Below are positions 19,239 to 27,665 of a stretch of DNA of 64,000 nucleotides, one piece after another; position 1 is the first letter of the stretch; every line of letters begins with the position of its first letter. The DNA comes from a bacterium. GTDB lineage: Bacteria; Gemmatimonadota; Gemmatimonadetes; Gemmatimonadales; Gemmatimonadaceae. The translations under genes and the position numbers were made by a program. Location: contig JAIXTI010000286.1 of assembly GCA_027484025.1 (NCBI GenBank), forward strand, positions 1-64,000, read 5' to 3'. Below the pieces are notes generated by a model. That model did not search any database. It was not told where the DNA came from and worked only from the letters and a program-made list of their open reading frames with translations.

Positions 19239-20525
19239 TTATCCGCCAATAGCAGCCTGCAGTTCTGGATGGTGCCGCGCGTGCTCGTGCACCGGCACGC
19301 CCGCCGCGATCGCGTCCCACGCCTGCCGCAGACTCGCGGCACCCGCACGCGGGCCCATGGGATGCCCGAACACGGCACGGCCGGGGACGAACCCGAAGTC
19401 TACGGTATTCACCCGGCGGTACACCCCTTCGAGCGTCGCCGCCGAATCGGAACCACCCGGCACCGGCAGACTCGGCTTGAGTGATCCCATGGGCTCGAGG
19501 CAGGCACGCACGTTGTCGAGCACCTCGTGTTCCGGCGTCATCATGCGGTCGCCGAAGCCCGGCATGATGATGACATCGGCGCCGGCCAGACGCTGCAACC
19601 TCGTGAACACCCGCGAGTGCACGCCGTGCGCCGGAATACGACTGAACGCCGCGATGAACGGGAAGTGCGTGACAATCGGCACGCGGGCATGCTGGCGCAG
19701 CGCGCGCACGCCACTCACCCCCGTGGGTAGCGCGTTCACCATGACGAGCGTCGCGCCGGCATTGACCGCCGTGTCATGCAGCGCACGCAACGCGGTCACT
19801 TCGTCGGTGATGTTGGCGAGGTATCCCTTGGGCACACCCGTTGCGAGTTCCGCCCGACGTCGCGCGTCACCCAACAGCGGCGCACGCGCGGCCATCGGCG
19901 AGTACGGCGCATCGGCGAGCATCTCGTCGTCTTTCGCCACATCGAGCCCGCCCAGCCATCCTTCGTAGCCCAGCGCGGCGAACGGTTCGGGCGGCAGTCC
20001 GATGTTCGGCTTGATGACCCCGAAAAAGATGGGGCGGTCGTACACGGCGAGCTGAGCACGCACACCCGCCACCCCGAACTGGGGCCCCTCGAACGCCGCG
20101 AGATACGACGCCGGAAACCGGATGTCCTCGAGTCGGATGAGTGGGATCCCCGGCGCGAAGTACACCCCTTCGCCCATCACCGCCGAAATCAGGTTGGGAA
20201 GCCGCGGACCGAAATTGCCATGCGGATGCGCGATGACCGCGCGGCACGCATGTACCGGCCCCGGTGGCGCCGCCGGTACCGGCACGGAGAAACCGGCCGG
20301 ACGCGGCACGGCCTCGAGCTCGAGCACCTTGGCGCCGAACTGCCCACGAAAGTCTTCCTCGACGCCGACGCGGTGCCACTGCGCTGTCGACTGTTCGCTG
20401 GCCAAGTGCGCCGCAGCCATACGCGGATCGCCGGCACACTCGAACGTGAACTCCAGCTCGAGGTACGCTTCGGCGTCGAGCATCGCCCGCGTGGCGAAGA
20501 ATCCGGCAACGTCGCTCTGGTGCAC
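19239..20525 (-). CDS. RuBisCO-like protein (form IV-type)
   Basis: [39 protein letters not shown] aligns with the RuBisCO KPKLGL...GGLDFTKDDE block; [30 protein letters not shown]. Confidence 0.88.
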   Translation of the reverse strand: MHQSDVAGFFATRAMLDAEAYLELEFTFECAGDPRMAAAHLASEQSTAQWHRVGVEEDFRGQFGAKVLELEAVPRPAGFSVPVPAAPPGPVHACRAVIAHPHGNFGPRLPNLISAVMGEGVYFAPGIPLIRLEDIRFPASYLAAFEGPQFGVAGVRAQLAVYDRPIFFGVIKPNIGLPPEPFAALGYEGWLGGLDVAKDDEMLADAPYSPMAARAPLLGDARRRAELATGVPKGYLANITDEVTALRALHDTAVNAGATLVMVNALPTGVSGVRALRQHARVPIVTHFPFIAAFSRIPAHGVHSRVFTRLQRLAGADVIIMPGFGDRMMTPEHEVLDNVRACLEPMGSLKPSLPVPGGSDSAATLEGVYRRVNTVDFGFVPGRAVFGHPMGPRAGAASLRQAWDAIAAGVPVHEHARHHPELQAAIGG

Positions 20526-20529
20526 GCGC

Positions 20530-20958
20530 TTATTCCGTGCGCAACAGATGCAGGTGGACTTCCCGCTGCGCGCGCGGCCCGTCGAGTTCCACGAAAAACA
20601 GCGATTGCCAACCGCCGAGCTCCAACGCCCCCTCGCTCACGGGAATGGATTCGCTCGCATTGAGAAACAGTCCCAAGAGGTGCGCGTGCGCGTTGAGACG
20701 ATCGTCGACCGGCGCCCTGTTGTGACCATACGGATGCCCCGCGGGCGCGAGCTGCTCGAGCCAGGCAATCATGTCTCGCTGCAGCTCGGCTTCCCGCTCA
20801 TTGAGCGTAATGCGCGCCGTGGTGTGCGGCGACATGACCGTGAGCAGGCCATACACCACCCCCGACTGCTGCACCCACTCGCGAACCTGAGTGGTGATGT
20901 CGACGATCTCGATGGGCTGCGTCGTAGCGATCGTCAGGCGGTGGCGGAGCGGCGGCAT
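20530..20958 (-). CDS. yjbQ: YjbQ/UPF0047 family protein
   Basis: [21 protein letters not shown]...[65 protein letters not shown]. Start [10 protein letters not shown]. Confidence 0.88.
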   Translation of the reverse strand: MPPLRHRLTIATTQPIEIVDITTQVREWVQQSGVVYGLLTVMSPHTTARITLNEREAELQRDMIAWLEQLAPAGHPYGHNRAPVDDRLNAHAHLLGLFLNASESIPVSEGALELGGWQSLFFVELDGPRAQREVHLHLLRTE

Positions 20959-21001
20959 ACTCGAAGGTAGACGGCGGCCAAGCCGCTCGCCACTTTTCAG
21001 C

Positions 21002-21469
21002 ATGACCGCTACCGTGTATCCCGACCTGTTCGACGCGTCACAGGTAGACGCGGCCATCGCGCGGCTGCACGCGCTCACGCCGGAGTCCACGCCGCAGTGG
21101 GGACGCATGGTCGTGAGCGAAATGCTCGCGCACGTGAACGTCGCGTACGAAATGGTCTACGAGCAGAAGCACCCGCGTCCCAACCCCATCATGCGCTTCG
21201 TGCTCAAGCGCATTGTGAAGGCGCGCGTGGTTGGCCCCGAGCCGTACCCGCGCAATACGCCCACGGCTCCCGCATTTCGCATCAAGGACACGCGCGACTT
21301 CACCGTCGAACGCGACCGCCTCATCGCCTATCTGCAGCGGGTGCAGCGCGAAGGGCGGTCACAGTTCGAGGGGCGTGAGTCGTTGTCGTTTGGCCCGCTC
21401 ACCGCGTCGGAGTGGAACGGGCTCTTTTCCAAACACCTCGACCATCACTTACAGCAGTTCGGCGTGTGA
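21002..21469 (+). CDS. DUF1569/DinB-like protein
   Basis: MTATVYPDLFDASQVDAAIARLHALTPESTPQWGRMVVSEMLAHVNVAYEM...LFSKHLDHHLQQFGV. Confidence 0.7.
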   Translation: MTATVYPDLFDASQVDAAIARLHALTPESTPQWGRMVVSEMLAHVNVAYEMVYEQKHPRPNPIMRFVLKRIVKARVVGPEPYPRNTPTAPAFRIKDTRDFTVERDRLIAYLQRVQREGRSQFEGRESLSFGPLTASEWNGLFSKHLDHHLQQFGV

Positions 21470-21485
21470 GCCGAAGGTCGGTGTA

Positions 21486-22316
21486 TCAGGCGAACGCCGC
21501 GCGGTAATCCTGCGCGTACGCCCGGAAGCGGCGCGGTGACCGCCCCGTAATGCGCTCCACAGCATCGGTAACGTGCGCCGAGTAGCCGAGCTTGAAGAAG
21601 TGCAGAATGACGAGCAGGAACTCGGTGTACGCCGCCGGCAAACCGGCCGCCAGCAGCCCGGGGCGCATTTCGTCCGGCGCGATGTCCTGATACCGAATGG
21701 TGCGCCCCGCGACCTCAGAGAGGATCGCCGCGACTTCGTCGTGATCGAGCGATTCAGCCCCCGTCAGATCGAACGCCTGTCCGTCGAGATCGCTGCGCTG
21801 CAGCAACGACGCGGCCACGTCGGCGATATCGCGCGCATCGATGAAGCTCCCCTTGGCGTTGCCCGTGGGCAGCTGGATCGCGCTCTGGTGCGTGATTCCG
21901 TGAATCCAGAAGCTGTTGAAGTTCTGCATGAACCAGTTGGGGCGGATCACGTTCCACGCGAGGCCGGACGCTTCGAGGTGCAGTTCCGCCTTGCGCATCG
22001 GTGCGGTCGGATCCGCATCCGCTCCCATCGCCGACATGAGGACAGCCTTCTTCACCCCGCGCGCCACCGCTTCGTCAATCACCCGCCCCAGTATGTCGTC
22101 CTGATTCACGTGGCCCGGCGGCGACAGCAGAAACACCGCGTCGGCGCCGTCGAGCGCCGCCCCAACCCCCTCACCGGTGACCAGGTCCACATGCACCTGC
22201 CCCGCGCCGGCCGGGCGGCTGGTGGCGCGGCGCACGGTGTGCCCGGCCTGCTCCAGCGTCGCGCTGAGTGCGCTGCCGACATTGCCGCTGGCGCCAAGAA
22301 TCAAAAACGTCGTCAT
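21486..22316 (-). CDS. NmrA/NAD(P)-binding SDR-like protein
   Basis: MTTFLILGASGNVGSALSATLEQAGHTVRRATSRP Rossmann start; FIDARDIADVAASLL. Confidence 0.85.
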   Translation of the reverse strand: MTTFLILGASGNVGSALSATLEQAGHTVRRATSRPAGAGQVHVDLVTGEGVGAALDGADAVFLLSPPGHVNQDDILGRVIDEAVARGVKKAVLMSAMGADADPTAPMRKAELHLEASGLAWNVIRPNWFMQNFNSFWIHGITHQSAIQLPTGNAKGSFIDARDIADVAASLLQRSDLDGQAFDLTGAESLDHDEVAAILSEVAGRTIRYQDIAPDEMRPGLLAAGLPAAYTEFLLVILHFFKLGYSAHVTDAVERITGRSPRRFRAYAQDYRAAFA

Positions 22317-22383
22317 GTTCGGTTCCTTGTGTGTTGGGTTGAGCGAGGAACATGACCACAGGAATCGGGACGCCAAATGGCTA

Positions 22384-22413
22384 TTCGTCCGCTTTCTTTG
22401 TCTTTTCGTCCGC
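22384..22413 (+). promoter_or_regulatory. Direct-repeat candidate operator TTCGTCCGC-N12-TTCGTCCGC
   Basis: Two identical 9-mers at 22384-22392 and 22405-22413, 21 bp apart, 19-48 bp before the AraC-family ATG at 22432. Confidence 0.55.
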
Positions 22414-22431
22414 CATTGTGTACTTTACGGC

Positions 22432-23391
22432 ATGGACATCCTCGCCGACCTCTTCCGCGAAGCCGGGCTGCAGCGCCGCCTGCTGGACATGCGCCACCTG
22501 GCAGCCGGCCGCGCGCTCCGCTTTCCCTGCGAACGCAGCTTGGGCTTTCATGTGGTGCTCGAAGGCACCGCGTGGGTGCATAGCCCCTCGCTCGCCCAGC
22601 CCATCGAGCTGCACGCTGGCGACATTGCGGTCATGGGTCGTGGGTGCGATCACTTGCTGGCGGCCGAGCCGGACCTTTCAGCGCTTCCCACCGAGGCGAT
22701 CACGCTCGCGCACGATGGGTTCGCGCAGGCCGGCGGCGAGGGCACCGTGGTGAGCGGGGCCTACCAGCTCTGGAATACGCCGTTGCATCCGCTCTTTGCG
22801 GAACTCCCCGAGTGGCACGTGGTACGCGCTGAACGCACCACGCGCCTCGAACCGTTGGGGCTCGCGCTGTCGATGCTCGCGGCCGAAGTCCAGCAGGACG
22901 CACTCGGGCGCGAGAGCATCGTGCATGGATTGGTCGATGTGCTCTTCACCTACCTCATGCGCGATATCGTCGCGCGCCGCGGGAGTGAAGGCAGCGCGAG
23001 TTGGAGCCACGCTGTCGCCGATACGCAGATCCGTCGCGCGGTTGCGGTGTTGCACGAAGACTGCGCGCGCGCGTGGACGCTCGAGTCACTCGCCCGCGCC
23101 GTCAATCTCTCGCGCAGTGTCCTCGCCGAACGCTTCCGTGGCGCGATGGGCGATACGCCGCTGTCCTATCTGCGCACCGTGCGATTGCAGCGCGCGATGC
23201 ACTTGCTCGCCGATGGCAATCAGACGCTCGAACAAGTGGCGCTCGCCGTCGGGTACCACGATGCCTTCGGGTTCTCCAAGGCGTTCAAGCGCGCCGTCGG
23301 TGTATCGCCGGGCGAGTATCGCAAGCGCAATCAAACGGAGCGGAGCTTGCCCTGGCGGTTCACTGCACAGGACGCCGTCAGCGCTGGCTGA
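22432..23391 (+). CDS. AraC-family transcriptional regulator (cupin-type N-terminus)
   Basis: C-terminal WTLESLARAVNLSRSVLAERFRGAMGDTPLSYLRTVRLQRAMHLLADGNQTLEQVALAVGYHDAFGFSKAFKRAVGVSPGEYRK. Confidence 0.93.
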   Translation: MDILADLFREAGLQRRLLDMRHLAAGRALRFPCERSLGFHVVLEGTAWVHSPSLAQPIELHAGDIAVMGRGCDHLLAAEPDLSALPTEAITLAHDGFAQAGGEGTVVSGAYQLWNTPLHPLFAELPEWHVVRAERTTRLEPLGLALSMLAAEVQQDALGRESIVHGLVDVLFTYLMRDIVARRGSEGSASWSHAVADTQIRRAVAVLHEDCARAWTLESLARAVNLSRSVLAERFRGAMGDTPLSYLRTVRLQRAMHLLADGNQTLEQVALAVGYHDAFGFSKAFKRAVGVSPGEYRKRNQTERSLPWRFTAQDAVSAG

Positions 23392-23405
23392 CGACCACGG
23401 CGCCG

Positions 23406-24080
23406 TCAGACGTTCTTCATGCTTGCCACGTACAGCGTGTGCCACGGGCCCGAGGTGGCGTGTGCGCGCACGCTGTGCGACTCGACCGATAGCCCCACGC
23501 GCTGCAGCGCCCCCACGAACGACGGGTCGGCACTCACCGACCAGTAGGCAATCACCCCACCGGGACGTAAAGCCGTAATCGTCGCCGCCAGACCCTTAGT
23601 GGCATACAGGCGCGAGTTCTCCTTCATGATCATGCCGTCGGGACCGTTGTCGGTATCGAGCATGATCGCGTCGAACCGGCCCGGATTGTCCTTGAGCACC
23701 TTCACGACGTCCTGATGCACGATGCGCACGCGCGGGTCGGCCATGGCCTCCGCAGACAGCGCGTACTCCGGGTTGGCGTTCCACTCGATCACTTCGGCGA
23801 CGAGTTCGGCCACCCACACTTCGGCATCAGCACCAAGATGGCGCAACGCTTCTCGCAACGTGAACCCGAGCCCGAGACCGCCAATGAGCACGCGCACCTT
23901 AGGCTTGCCGGCGAGCGGCGCGCACGCAAACTCGGCGAGCTTGTCTTCCGACAGGTGCCGGCGCGTGGACATGAGCTCGACACCGTCGGCGCGAATGAGA
24001 TAGGCGCCGTCATGACGATAGAGCTGCAACACGGATCCATTCGGGGTACGCGCTTCCCCCAGGCGTTCGAGAGGCTTCAT
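23406..24080 (-). CDS. Spermidine synthase-like class I methyltransferase-fold protein
   Basis: VRVLIGGLGLGFTLREALRHLGADAEVWVAELVAEVIEWN...FDAIMLDTDNGPDGMIMKENSRLYATKGL. Confidence 0.8.
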   Translation of the reverse strand: MKPLERLGEARTPNGSVLQLYRHDGAYLIRADGVELMSTRRHLSEDKLAEFACAPLAGKPKVRVLIGGLGLGFTLREALRHLGADAEVWVAELVAEVIEWNANPEYALSAEAMADPRVRIVHQDVVKVLKDNPGRFDAIMLDTDNGPDGMIMKENSRLYATKGLAATITALRPGGVIAYWSVSADPSFVGALQRVGLSVESHSVRAHATSGPWHTLYVASMKNV

Positions 24081-24109
24081 GCGGTCAATGTAGCAGCCCG
24101 ACCAAGGGA

Positions 24110-24850
24110 TCAGTGCGTGAGCCCGTACACCACGTAATTCGTTGCGAACTTGTACGCATCGTTCGAGAGATTTACCGGGTACCACCCTTCACCCGACCAC
24201 TCCATGTAGTCGCCAATATCGTTGTTGAAGTTGATCACGACCTGCAACCGTTTCGCGGGATCATTGTCTTCGTGAATGCCCAGATACACCGCCTTCGCCG
24301 CCGGCGTCGCCGGGTGCGTCATCCCCTCGAGCGTCTTGATGCTGAAGAACGAGTGGAACACCGGATGCGACACCGTGAGCGGGTCGATGCGCGCCTCCGG
24401 CAACACCTTGCGCATCCCCGCTTCGAACACGGCCCATTGCCGGTCGAAGTAGAAGTCGTCCACAATCAGAAAGCCGCCTTTGAGAATCCACCGGCGCAAC
24501 GCCGCCGCCTCCTCGTCGGTGGGATACCAGTAGCCCGGCTCCGTGAGATAGGCCACCGGATAGCGCCCCAACTCGGGATCGTCGAGCACGTGCACGTTGC
24601 TCCCTTTCCGGTGCACGCGCATCACCGACAAGTCGCCAAGAATGGCCATGAAGTTGCGCTCCATGGCCGGGTAATCGGCGCTCCACGCCATCCGGTATCC
24701 TTGCGTGTAGCGCAGGCGCACGAAGGTGAAGCGCCCATCGTACGGGACATTGGGCTCCACGAACGCGCGCCGCTGCGACCACGCGAACGGCGCCGCCACG
24801 ACGGCCAGCACGCAGCCCAACAGCAACAGCTGGCGTGTTCGTCTGCGCAT
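24110..24850 (-). CDS. DUF4159-like protein
   Basis: FTFVRLRYTQGYRMAWSADYPAMERNFMAILGDLSVMRV...ALRRWILKGGFLIVDDFYFDRQW; N-terminal hydrophobic signal. Confidence 0.78.
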   Translation of the reverse strand: MRRRTRQLLLLGCVLAVVAAPFAWSQRRAFVEPNVPYDGRFTFVRLRYTQGYRMAWSADYPAMERNFMAILGDLSVMRVHRKGSNVHVLDDPELGRYPVAYLTEPGYWYPTDEEAAALRRWILKGGFLIVDDFYFDRQWAVFEAGMRKVLPEARIDPLTVSHPVFHSFFSIKTLEGMTHPATPAAKAVYLGIHEDNDPAKRLQVVINFNNDIGDYMEWSGEGWYPVNLSNDAYKFATNYVVYGLTH

Positions 24851-24868
24851 CGTGGCGTGCCTCGCTCG

Positions 24869-25168
24869 TTATCCGACCGAATCGTAAATCTTCACGCTCG
24901 CCCACAGCGGCTTGCATTCCGCCACGAACTGCTGGTGCACCGGATCCACCTGATACGCGTCGTGCTGCGCCTCGTCGGTGAACACCAGCACCAGCGCGTA
25001 GCTGTACGTCCGATCGATGACCGGACGATCCGTGGCGGCAGGCACCCCCACGTAACACTGCTCCGCGCTCGTGATCGTCTTGAGACGCTCCAATCCGGCG
25101 ACAAACTGCGCCTGCTCTTCGGCCGTCAGGTCGGGACGAAGCCAGAAATACACCGCGTGAACGAACAT
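24869..25168 (-). CDS. Dabb-domain (stress-responsive alpha/beta barrel) protein
   Basis: MFVHAVYFWLRPDLTAEEQAQFVAGLERL...YALVLVFTDEAQHDAYQVDPVHQQFV. Confidence 0.85.
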   Translation of the reverse strand: MFVHAVYFWLRPDLTAEEQAQFVAGLERLKTITSAEQCYVGVPAATDRPVIDRTYSYALVLVFTDEAQHDAYQVDPVHQQFVAECKPLWASVKIYDSVG

Positions 25169-25341
25169 GAGTCTTGAATGAGGGGAAAAGGGCACGACGG
25201 ATCCGGCAGCACCGGACCTCGCTAATGCTCACTCTTCTCACACGCGCCAGCCAGTGCGAACGCTGTAGCCGGGAACTTCCCCTGCGCCCCGCCACTACCT
25301 TCAAGAGGATCCGCTCTGCTCGCCTTCACCAAATTCCGACC

Positions 25342-25983
25342 ATGCGCCTGCCTGCCGTTGCCGCTCTCGTTGCCTCGCTCACCACTGCGCTTGTCGTAGG
25401 CCCCACCGCGCTTCCGGCGCAGGCGGCCAAGCCCCGCCTCGAGACCGCCGTCTTTGCCGGCGGCTGCTTTTGGGGGGTCGAGGCAGTCTTCGAACACATT
25501 CGCGGCGTCACCCGCGTCGTCTCCGGCTACAGCGGGGGCACCGTCGTCAATCCTGGCTACGACGACGTCAGCAGCGGCCGCACCGGACACGCGGAGGCCG
25601 TGCGCGTCACCTTCGATCCGTCGGTGGTGAGCTACGAAACACTGCTCACGGTGTTCTTCACTGTGGCGCACGATCCCACCGAGCTCAACCGGCAGGGGCC
25701 CGATGTGGGCACGCAGTACCGGTCGGCCATTTTCTTCTCGTCGGCCGAGCAGCAGCAAAAAGCAGCGGCGGCCATTGCCCAACTGGCCGCCGCAAAAACC
25801 TATCGTAAGCCCATCGTGACGCAGGTGGCGGCACTCGGCCCGTTCTACGACGCCGAACGCTACCACCAGAACTATCTGTACACGCACACCGATCAGCCCT
25901 ACATCGTCTACAACGACCTCCCCAAGCTGGAGGCGCTGCGCAAGCAATTCCCGGCGCTCTGGGAAGACACCAAGGGCAAGTAA
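25342..25983 (+). CDS. msrA: Exported peptide methionine sulfoxide reductase MsrA
   Basis: Signal peptide then ETAVFAGGCFWGVEAVFEHIRGVTRVVSGYSGG...GRTGHAEAVRVTFDP...YHQNYL. Confidence 0.95.
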   Translation: MRLPAVAALVASLTTALVVGPTALPAQAAKPRLETAVFAGGCFWGVEAVFEHIRGVTRVVSGYSGGTVVNPGYDDVSSGRTGHAEAVRVTFDPSVVSYETLLTVFFTVAHDPTELNRQGPDVGTQYRSAIFFSSAEQQQKAAAAIAQLAAAKTYRKPIVTQVAALGPFYDAERYHQNYLYTHTDQPYIVYNDLPKLEALRKQFPALWEDTKGK

Positions 25984-25989
25984 TCTGGG

Positions 25990-26022
25990 GCTCAACCGCT
26001 GTCGACATCACAGCGGTTGAGC
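25990..26022. terminator. Bidirectional hairpin between convergent genes
   Basis: GCTCAACCGCTGT / ACAGCGGTTGAGC: 13-bp perfect stem, 7-nt loop, between the msrA stop (25983) and the next gene stop (26030). Confidence 0.8.
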
Positions 26023-26029
26023 TACCCGA

Positions 26030-27451
26030 CTAGAACGTGAAGAACGAGAAGCGACCACCGCTCGAACCGAGACTGCTGAAGCGCTGGTTCACGATGGTGT
26101 TGTAGATGGAGCCGAAGGTGTAGCGGATACCGATGTTCGTCGTGATGCGGAAACCCGTCTGCAAGGCCTGACGCTGCAGCAGAATTTCCTCTTCGGTGTT
26201 GCCGGCACGCGGCAGATAGATCTGGTCGTTGATGCGCGCCGCCGAGCCGCCCACGTTGAGCGAGAAACCGCGACCGATGCGCAAGTCGACGTTGCCGCTC
26301 AGCGTGAGGGCGTGCCGGCTGAAGTCGTGGAGATAGTTGAGCCAGTCGAGCGACAGATTGCTCGAGCCCCACGACTGCCGCGCCACATACGACGCCGTCG
26401 CCTGCTGGCTGAAACGCGTTTCCGTATCGCGATTGTAGACGGTAGTGCGCTGATAGTCGTAGTAGTTCGGGCCCACGTTGTACAAGAAGGTCAGCTGGCG
26501 ACGCGTCTGCTCGCTCCAGTTGAACACGTTGTACTCGATCGCCGGCTGGAAGCGCAGCGCGACGTCCTGATTGAGGAAGTCCGAGTACCCGGCGCCGAGC
26601 TTCATGCCCGCCGACCAATGCGACGACAGCGTACGCACGACGAGCGCGTTCGCGTTGTACGTGCGCTGCTTGTTCTCCACGGTGAACGCGGGACGCCCCG
26701 GTTGTTCGCCGATTTCGAACTTCTGCGTGTTCACGTTGCCGCTGGCGGACACGTTGATCTTCCAGTTCGCCGTCGCGCGATTGGCGGCCAGCGACAGGGA
26801 CCCGTTAATCGACTGCTGACGGTCTTCGGCGCGGATGAACGCGTTGAAGTTGGTCGTGTACGTCCAGAGGTTCCACTTGTCCTTCAGGTTCGCCGCCGAC
26901 ACCTGTTGCTGCTGTTGGCCGAACGGCGCGATGTACGCCATCTGCAATCGCGACGCGATGGGCGACTTCGCCACATAGCGTGCGAGTCCCAGCTTGAACA
27001 CGCGCGACAGCTCACGACGGATGCGGTCGTCGGGATCGTTGGGGAGCGTGTTGAGCACGAGCGTATCGGCCATCCCCTCGAACTTCCGGCGGCCAATGAA
27101 GGTGATCGTGTTTTCCGATCCGCCCCCGCCGTTGGTGAGTCCCGACACGAGGATCTGCACGTCGGCATCGAACCGGTCGCGCATCCAGTTCACGAAGTTC
27201 ACGTCGGTGACGATGAAGTCACGGTCGCAGCCGCGCACGCGTCCCTGACAATCGAGGAATACGCGAATGGCCTGCGACTGCAGCGTCGCGGAGTCGGGCT
27301 TGCCCATCGGCGGACCGCCAGGGGGCATACCAGCCGGCCGACCAGTCGGCGGGCCAGCAGGGGGGCCGCCCTGAGCCGCGAGGGACACGGGAGCGACGAG
27401 GGTAGCCGCAATACAAAGAGAGAGGCTCAGGCGAGCCAGTCGGAGCGTCAT
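26030..27451 (-). CDS. Secreted, probable outer-membrane beta-barrel protein of unknown function
   Basis: Signal peptide; Gly/Pro-rich linker (GGPPAGPPTGRPAGMPPGGPPMG); repeated amphipathic strands; C-terminal FSFFTF. Confidence 0.78.
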   Translation of the reverse strand: MTLRLARLSLSLCIAATLVAPVSLAAQGGPPAGPPTGRPAGMPPGGPPMGKPDSATLQSQAIRVFLDCQGRVRGCDRDFIVTDVNFVNWMRDRFDADVQILVSGLTNGGGGSENTITFIGRRKFEGMADTLVLNTLPNDPDDRIRRELSRVFKLGLARYVAKSPIASRLQMAYIAPFGQQQQQVSAANLKDKWNLWTYTTNFNAFIRAEDRQQSINGSLSLAANRATANWKINVSASGNVNTQKFEIGEQPGRPAFTVENKQRTYNANALVVRTLSSHWSAGMKLGAGYSDFLNQDVALRFQPAIEYNVFNWSEQTRRQLTFLYNVGPNYYDYQRTTVYNRDTETRFSQQATASYVARQSWGSSNLSLDWLNYLHDFSRHALTLSGNVDLRIGRGFSLNVGGSAARINDQIYLPRAGNTEEEILLQRQALQTGFRITTNIGIRYTFGSIYNTIVNQRFSSLGSSGGRFSFFTF

Positions 27452-27553
27452 AAATCAGGGAAGGGGGGTCAGCGCTTCCAACATCTTCGTCGGTGCCGCT
27501 ACGGTGCCGAACGGCCGACGGTCCCGTTTGGTTGCAGCCGTGGAAACAGTCCG

Positions 27554-27651
27554 GACCCCCCGTAGTTGCCCTCCCGTAGTTCCCCTCCCGTAGTTCCCCT
27601 CCCGTAGTTCCCCTAGCGTAGTTCCCCTCCCGTAGTCCCCCTCCCGTAGTT
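27554..27651 (-). repeat. 14-bp tandem repeat, 7 copies (minus-strand unit AACTACGGGAGGGG)
   Basis: CGTAGTT/CGTAGTC cores at 27561, 27575, 27589, 27603, 27617, 27631, 27645: exact 14-bp spacing, separated mostly by CCCCTCC. Confidence 0.95.
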
Positions 27652-27665
27652 CCAATAGCCCCCCC

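Noticed and set aside
19239-20525. Functional carbon-fixing RuBisCO large subunit
   Set aside because: Several essential active-site positions are substituted in my alignment, and no small subunit or phosphoribulokinase is nearby.
27554-27651. CRISPR-like array
   Set aside because: Units are directly contiguous 14-mers without unique spacers, and there are no cas genes nearby.
27455-27655. 66-aa ORF with repeating ELREGNYGRGTTGG peptide
   Set aside because: The peptide repeat is a product of the 14-bp DNA repeat (3 x 14 = 42 bp = 14 codons). All copies sit in intergenic DNA and nothing supports translation.
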